DNA of 14,107 bases, from the NCBI GenBank assembly GCA_022496205.1, contig WTXD01000268.1:1-14107 (forward strand). The letters are read 5' to 3'. How positions within the stretch are numbered: position 1 is the first letter of the stretch; each line of letters begins with the position of its first letter. The DNA comes from Gloeopeniophorella convolvens. Taxonomy: Eukaryota; Basidiomycota; Agaricomycetes; Russulales. The position numbers and the translations under genes were made by a program. This document shows, piece by piece, positions 8,128 through 14,107 of this stretch. A model generated the notes under the pieces. It was not told the DNA's origin, ran no database searches, and worked only from the letters and a program-made list of their open reading frames with translations.

Positions 8128-9596
8128 TTTCGCACTCGCGTTGTACGTGCCGTCTACAGCTCAGCAGGGCAACGGAGCTCGGATATTAATCACGTTTCTG
8201 CAGGAACCAACTGCGTGGCACAGATACTCCGCGCCTCTATGTTTTCGTCTTTTTCACTCTTCTCGTTTTCTTTATTTTCTCTGAGGCACCCGTATCCCCT
8301 TCCCCCGCCCGACGCGCTCATCCACACCACACATCTCCTTACCCCTCCCTGTCGTTTCCCGCAGCACTCGTCGTCGTGTCGTTCGTCCTTGGCTCAGATC
8401 CGGCCTGTACTACTACGATTTGCTCCCTCTTCTCCCCGCCGTTTCTTGCTCCGCCTCCGTGCGTGGGTGGGTGTGTCTTTATCCGCGATCCGATCGTCTG
8501 CTCTCCGTCCTACCCCTTGTATTTTTTTCTCTACCTGAAAAGTGCTTTGTGCGCATCGTCGTTTATCGCGTAGTGTGATGGTTCAAGTGCCCGACGTGCA
8601 AGCGTGATCAACACCACTGAGAGCCGAAAAGACTCTAAACTCAACATCCCGTTGGTCGACGCGAGACCTAGTTTGTGCGTTGGCGGACAACTCGATATGT
8701 GTACTTGTCACTCGTCGGAATGGCCTCGTCTCACAGAGTGACAGTGTCGAATGCTGCACAAATCCTCATGTGAGTTTTAGATGGGTCATCAAATCTATGA
8801 ATGAAGGTCTGACTGGGTCATGACTGGATCGAGGGCAGCCGGTCGAGGGTGACAGGCATTGAGGGCAGTCAGTCGGAGGCAGCCTATAGATTTGGATTAG
8901 AGTCAGCCAACTGCCCAGTCGAGGGCAGCAGAGGGTCCGCATTTATCACATACCAGAACGACTGTCTTCTGGGATCGTGATAACGTCAGCAACGGAGACT
9001 AGGTCCGCATGGGAGCACCTTTAGGGGAACTGTCACCTCAGTGAGTGTGAATATTCCGTGACTCAAGACTGGATGGTGTCGCCCGTCGAGGTAAGGAGGG
9101 ATGAATCCGTTGTCTACACAGTCGTGTGTCAAACGGTAAGGAACAAAGAGTGTACGCTATGACTGATCTATGTCCGATATCCTTATCTTATCACTGTCCG
9201 ACGATCATGATTCCAACAGTGAGTAGTTGGTATGAAGCGTGAGGGTGCGATCGCGAGCTTTGGGCTCCTGAGGGTGCAAAGGATTCACTCTGCCTGTGCA
9301 GACCATTAGGGTTATGTACGATGTAAGTTTGGATCTGAAGTAGTACGTTATGGACCGAGTCGTATTATGGTATGTAAGATACATATTCAGCAGCGCGCGA
9401 GGATGGATACACGGATATCTACTAGTCAGCGCATGGAGCGCGTGGGTTTTATGAGTTATGTATGTATGAACGAGCGACGCAGGCATGGACAGACCAACAG
9501 CCCCAATTAATCAATAAGTTTCCCTGCAACTTCCTGAAATATACCGTATACCACAGGATACACCATTTACATTGGCGGTGGGGCGCGGCGCGGCGC
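8128..9596. other. intergenic region between convergent genes
   Basis: It starts with a CT-rich 3' UTR of the RNA-binding protein gene (to roughly 8570). It continues as lower-GC sequence with no ORF of coding character and no recognised structural RNA. A degenerate ~15-nt repeat lies at 8829-8928. The right end (about 9480-9596) is probably the 3' UTR of the F-box gene on the minus strand. Nothing else is supported. Confidence 0.55.
8829..8928 (+). repeat. degenerate ~15-nt tandem repeat, TCGAGGGCAG core
   Basis: Copies of the core start at 8829, 8843 (TCGAGGGT), 8859 (TTGAGGGCAG), 8873 (TCGGAGGCAG) and 8919 (exact). The spacings are 14, 16, 14 and 46 nt, which fits a decayed minisatellite with a unit of about 15 nt. 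Confidence 0.5.
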
Positions 9597-11546
9597 TCAG
9601 AGCACGACGCAGCCCCACACCACCGCGCCGACGAGCACGGCGCAGAAGAACAACAGCCGTGCCTCCTCGCCGGCGGGCGAGCGCTCGAGCAGCAGCGCGG
9701 GCAGCGCCGCGCGGCGCGTGCCGGGCGCGCCCGCGGGGCGCATCTCGAGCGTCGCGCGGCGCACCGTCTCGCCGGGCCAGAGCACGTGCGCGCGGCGCTC
9801 GACGACGTGCAGCGCGAGCGGCAGCCCGTGCGCGTCCGCCGCGAGCGTGAACTTTGCGCGCGCGCGCGCGAGCCACGGGGGCGACAGCGGCCGGCCGGCG
9901 CTGCGCGCGAGGAAGACGAGCTCGAACGAGGCGAGGCGCGGCGAGGCGCGCACGAGGCGGACGCCGCAGGCGCGGAGGGGCTCTTCGCCCGCCGCGGGGA
10001 CGATGCGCAGGGCGAGCGTGCGCAGCTGGCACAGGGGGCGGATGCAGCGCGCGAACGTCTCCTGTGGGGGAGGCGTGAGCGGGCGCGACGAGGAAGTAGT
10101 AGTGGGGGGGGCACGCACGATGGTGAACGACGGGTGGCACGCGACGGCAAAGTCGAGGTGCTGCAGCAGCGGGCAGGCGGCCACGACGGCGCGCAGCACC
10201 GCGCCGTTGTCGTACCCCTGCTCGAGGCGGAACGCGATCGTGAGCGACGTGAGCGCGGGCACGCCGCGAGCGCCGCGCTGACGCTGAGCGGGGTGCTCTC
10301 GCGGAGGGCAGCGCATCGGGACCGGAGCGTCTTGAGGCTGGCGCGCGCGGGCAGCGCCTGCGCCTGTGCGAGCGAGCCGCTGAAAGTCGTGACCTTGGCG
10401 AGCGCGTGCGGCTCGAGCTCGGCGAGCACGCCGGGCGCGGCGACGCTCGGGGCGTGGCTCTGTAGGTGCAACGCCTCGATGCCGCGGTGCGCAGCGAGGA
10501 AGGTACGGAAGGGCTTGCCGAGGGCAGGGTTGAGCCCGACGTGCCAGTCGAGGACGACGTCGCCGACGAGAAGGGTGCGCAGGCGGGGCCAGCGGCCGCG
10601 CACGAGCCCGTGGGCGTCGACGGGGGCGTGCGGGGAGTGGCCGTCAATGGCGAGGTGCTCGAGACGCGGGCAGCGCTTGGTGAGCATGTCCCAGAGGCGG
10701 TCGTAGCCCGGGACTGCCTCGTCTGCGGAGCGGGCGATGACGTCAGCGGGCGGAGGAGCGGCGGGACCCGGGCGGAGACGAGCGGGAACGCACCACGGGA
10801 GACGCCGTCGTTCTGCCAGTAGAACCCGCTCTTGAACGTGAGCGAGAAGCCCTGTAGGTCGCTAAAGTCGAACAGCTGCCAGCCAAGCCGCCCAGCGCGC
10901 CGTGGTTAGCTTCGATGCATCGTGTCTGAGAATAGAGACGGAGCGGCGCGCACATGGCTGTTCGGGGGGGTAAGATGGACCCGAGCGTCGTTGCAATCAC
11001 CTTGAGCCGTGGGCAGCTAGGGTAGGGCGCAACGAAAACTTCCCTGTGAGCAGAGCGCGCGCACGAGTGGGGGAGGGTGGGGCGACGTACAACATCCGTA
11101 GCGCGAACCACATGTCGTCGTACGGCGGCAGCTCCTCGCCGTTCCACGCAAAGCTGCCCAGCACCTCGAGCCGCGGTGCGGCGCGGCGTACCGCGCCCGC
11201 AACGGCGTACCCGTCCGGCAGCGCTGCGCGACCCCAGCGCGGGGCCAGGCGAGGCCCGTCGGGGTGCACTGCGAGGGTGCGGACGTGCCGCGCGCGCTCG
11301 GGGCGGGCGTGCAGCATCTCGAGCGTGCGGACGCACTGCGCGGGCCCGCGCAGCGTCAGGTGCCGGTAGAGGGCGGGCGTGAGCGCATCAGCGATACGGG
11401 AGGACTGTCATGTGAATTGGATGTGAGTCGGGTTAGGGCCGAACAAAGTGGGAGGTGCGCACAGTGAGGTAGAGGTGGAGGACCTCCGCAGAACAGGGGA
11501 GATAGCTCGCAACCTCGAGGAGAATGTCTGCTGGGACTGCGTCCAT
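9597..11546 (-). CDS. F-box protein with leucine-rich segments and hydrophobic C-terminus, one frame break
   Basis: Exons in transcript order: 11546-11463, 11404-11091, 11043-11001, 10875-10794, 10722-10119, 10061-9597. Exon 5 needs one extra base at GGG 10257-10259 (CCC on the coding strand); the protein is then 530 residues. The start MDAVPADILLEVASYLP with LYRHLTLRG near residue 45 is a typical fungal F-box. Leucine-rich strand-like pieces follow (RLEHLAID, LRTLLVGD, LTSLTIAF, LLQHLDFAV, LRTLALRIV), as in F-box proteins that present substrates to an SCF ubiquitin ligase. The last ~20 residues (LLFFCAVLVGAVVWGCVVL) form a hydrophobic helix up to the stop. Intron 3 is long (125 nt) and has a good CTAAC branch site. 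Phase is kept at every junction. The substrate is unknown. Confidence 0.8.
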
Positions 11547-12133
11547 CGTGGTGGCGGGAGGGAAGAACCAAGAAAAAGCGGCCGGCGCTGGAGAGGGTGT
11601 TGAGAATACGGAGAATGGGGAAGAACAGACCAATGGTTCATGATCGGGCTCATCTCCGGTTGGGCGCTAGCGTGGGTCTGCGTACATAAGCAAACATTCA
11701 CTGAGCTCGGTCGCAGTCACTTGCCCTCTTGCTGGGGCGACCACGCAACGGCCACGTACCATTGGCCAAGAGCGCTCCGGCAGACACGGCCGTTATCAGC
11801 ACGCACAACATCAGATCTTCTGCAACATCAACTGATCATCATCATCGACATCACCCATGCGCATCTTTGCTATCGCATCTCTAGCATGTACACCCATCAT
11901 CACAAGACTACAATAATACAGACAATTTTTGATCGCGCTTTCTAGATCGTCATGCGGCGGCCGCACGGATATCAATACCTGCATCCCGGCAATGTGTCCA
12001 CGCGCAAGTCCAAGTGCGTGTGCATGTGCATGTTTGGCGAAGCGGGTGTGTGGGTGTATGTGTGGCAGATCAAGCGTGGGCGTGACAGAAGAAGCAGCAA
12101 GAGGGAGTGACAGTCATCACGACCTGCAACCCG
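11547..12133 (-). promoter_or_regulatory. PRMT1 3' flank and F-box gene promoter
   Basis: This is non-coding sequence between two minus-strand genes. The part near 12000-12070 is GT-rich (repeated GTGTGCATG-like units) and belongs to the PRMT1 3' side. The part near 11547-11800 should hold the F-box promoter, including a CCAAT box read on the minus strand. No ORF of coding character is seen. Confidence 0.5.
11761..11765 (-). promoter_or_regulatory. CCAAT box, F-box gene promoter
   Basis: ATTGG on the plus strand reads CCAAT on the minus strand, about 215 nt upstream of the F-box start codon. The fungal HAP/NF-Y complex binds this pentamer. A 5-nt match is weak evidence on its own. Confidence 0.35.
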
Positions 12134-13652
<1,519 letters not shown>

Positions 13653-14012
13653 GTTTTCTGCGCGGTGCGTAGTATCAAGGGAGTCCAACAAAGGGGAGGA
13701 TGAAGAAGACGTTTACAACAAAAAGACGCGGCGGCGAAAAAAAGCAGCGCGCGCGATCGCGATAGTTAGCAGCCTATCACGTGCTCTGGCTGATGTAATC
13801 GCTCCCCGGACGCGCGTCTGGCTGCGGTGGCGCTGCGCAGTGCGGAGCAGCTGGGTCAGGCTCGCCACCGCCCTCCGCAGCGCTCTCGCCCCAACCATCC
13901 GCTTCTGGGTTTTTCCGCGGCCGGTCTGCGCGTATATATACCCCTCCACGTACGCACTGCTATGATTGTTGATCCACCACCGACACACACGAACGAGAAC
14001 GAGAGCGACGAC
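13653..14012. promoter_or_regulatory. divergent promoter between PRMT1 and the right-hand gene
   Basis: The 360-nt region separates two divergent start codons. It contains CACGTG at 13778-13783 (an E-box, the Pho4/Cbf1-type site), GC-rich stretches such as GCGCGCGATCGCGAT, and a strong TATA box facing right at 13933-13940. No TATA box is obvious facing PRMT1. Confidence 0.6.
13933..13940 (+). promoter_or_regulatory. TATA box of the right-edge gene
   Basis: A perfect TATATATA followed by CCCC lies about 73 nt before ATG 14013. With initiation roughly 30 nt downstream, transcripts would begin close to or past ATG 13962, so ATG 14013 is the better start. Confidence 0.65.
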
Positions 14013-14107
14013 ATGGTACGCATTGTCCCGCGCTTAACAGCACCCGATCGAGTGTCTGCTCATGCCGCTTTGCTAGGCCCGCCGCGACGAGAACGATTTC
14101 TTTGCAC
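14013..14107 (+). CDS. 5' end of an unidentified gene (partial)
   Basis: ATG 14013-14015 is followed at once by a likely 61-nt intron (14016-14076: GTACGC donor, TGCTAG acceptor). Exon 2 then begins GCCCGCCGC and reads MARRDENDFFA up to the edge. An intron directly after the start codon is common in highly expressed fungal genes, and the strong TATA box agrees. The intron is also open in frame, so an unspliced reading cannot be excluded. An in-frame ATG at 13962 would add 17 residues. Too little is visible to name the protein. Confidence 0.5.
   Translation, partial: MVRIVPRLTAPDRVSAHAALLGPPRRERFLC

Noticed and set aside
8570..8640. GGTTCAAGT resembling a tRNA T-loop
   Set aside because: No matching acceptor, D- or anticodon arms can be folded around it.
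9462..10706. A 414-codon open frame on the plus strand opposite the F-box gene
   Set aside because: It is Arg/Ala/Glu-rich and lacks domain character. Long antisense frames are expected opposite very GC-rich coding exons, and the minus strand has introns, an F-box and Leu-rich segments.
13962..14012. Upstream in-frame ATG at 13962 as the start of the right-edge gene
   Set aside because: It lies only 22 nt after the TATA box, at or before the expected transcription start; ATG 14013 followed by an intron fits better.

Overview
This looks like an ordinary chromosomal segment of a GC-rich filamentous basidiomycete, probably an Agaricomycete. The genes are broken by many introns of about 47-70 nt with GTGCGT/GTAAGC-type donors, CTNAC/CTAAC branch sites and YAG acceptors. 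Intergenic spaces are short, promoters are pyrimidine-rich, and the proteins belong to common fungal families. I see no rRNA, tRNA, transposon, CRISPR array or prokaryotic-style operon, and no evidence of a new multi-gene system.

Layout. (1) 3-851, +: 3' part of an unrecognised Ser-rich, basic protein. (2) 1068-1467, +: a small unrecognised helical protein whose frame is broken twice. (3) 1488-2029, -: a weak, possibly decayed gene candidate. (4) 2236-6497, +: a 16-exon half-size ABC transporter of the HMT1/ABCB6 (vacuolar heavy-metal tolerance) type, with an N-terminal TMD0, a TMD, an NBD and an unusual ~260-residue low-complexity tail; its first exon carries two frame breaks. (5) 7110-8127, +: a one-RRM glycine-rich RNA-binding protein in seven exons, with a structured first intron and an in-frame, stop-free intron with a tandem acceptor. 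(6) 8128-9596: long non-coding stretch with a degenerate ~15-nt repeat. (7) 11546-9597, -: a six-exon F-box protein ending in a hydrophobic tail, with one frame break. (8) 13652-12134, -: a nine-exon type I protein arginine methyltransferase (PRMT1/RMT1 orthologue). (9) 14013-14107, +: the first codons of a TATA-driven gene running off the window.

The genes do not form one pathway. The exon models were built by hand from splice signals and protein-family continuity. All PRMT1, RNA-binding-protein and ABC exon 2-16 junctions keep phase exactly, which is the main support for the models.

The most notable pattern is five (perhaps six) single-base losses, always in the same sense (one base missing), mostly in short homopolymer runs. 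Four of them lie within 1306-3007. This is either a locally poor consensus sequence or real decay. Other points of interest are the regulatory architecture of the glycine-rich RNA-binding-protein gene, the ABC tail, the tail-anchor-like end of the F-box protein and seven stop-free introns with lengths divisible by three.
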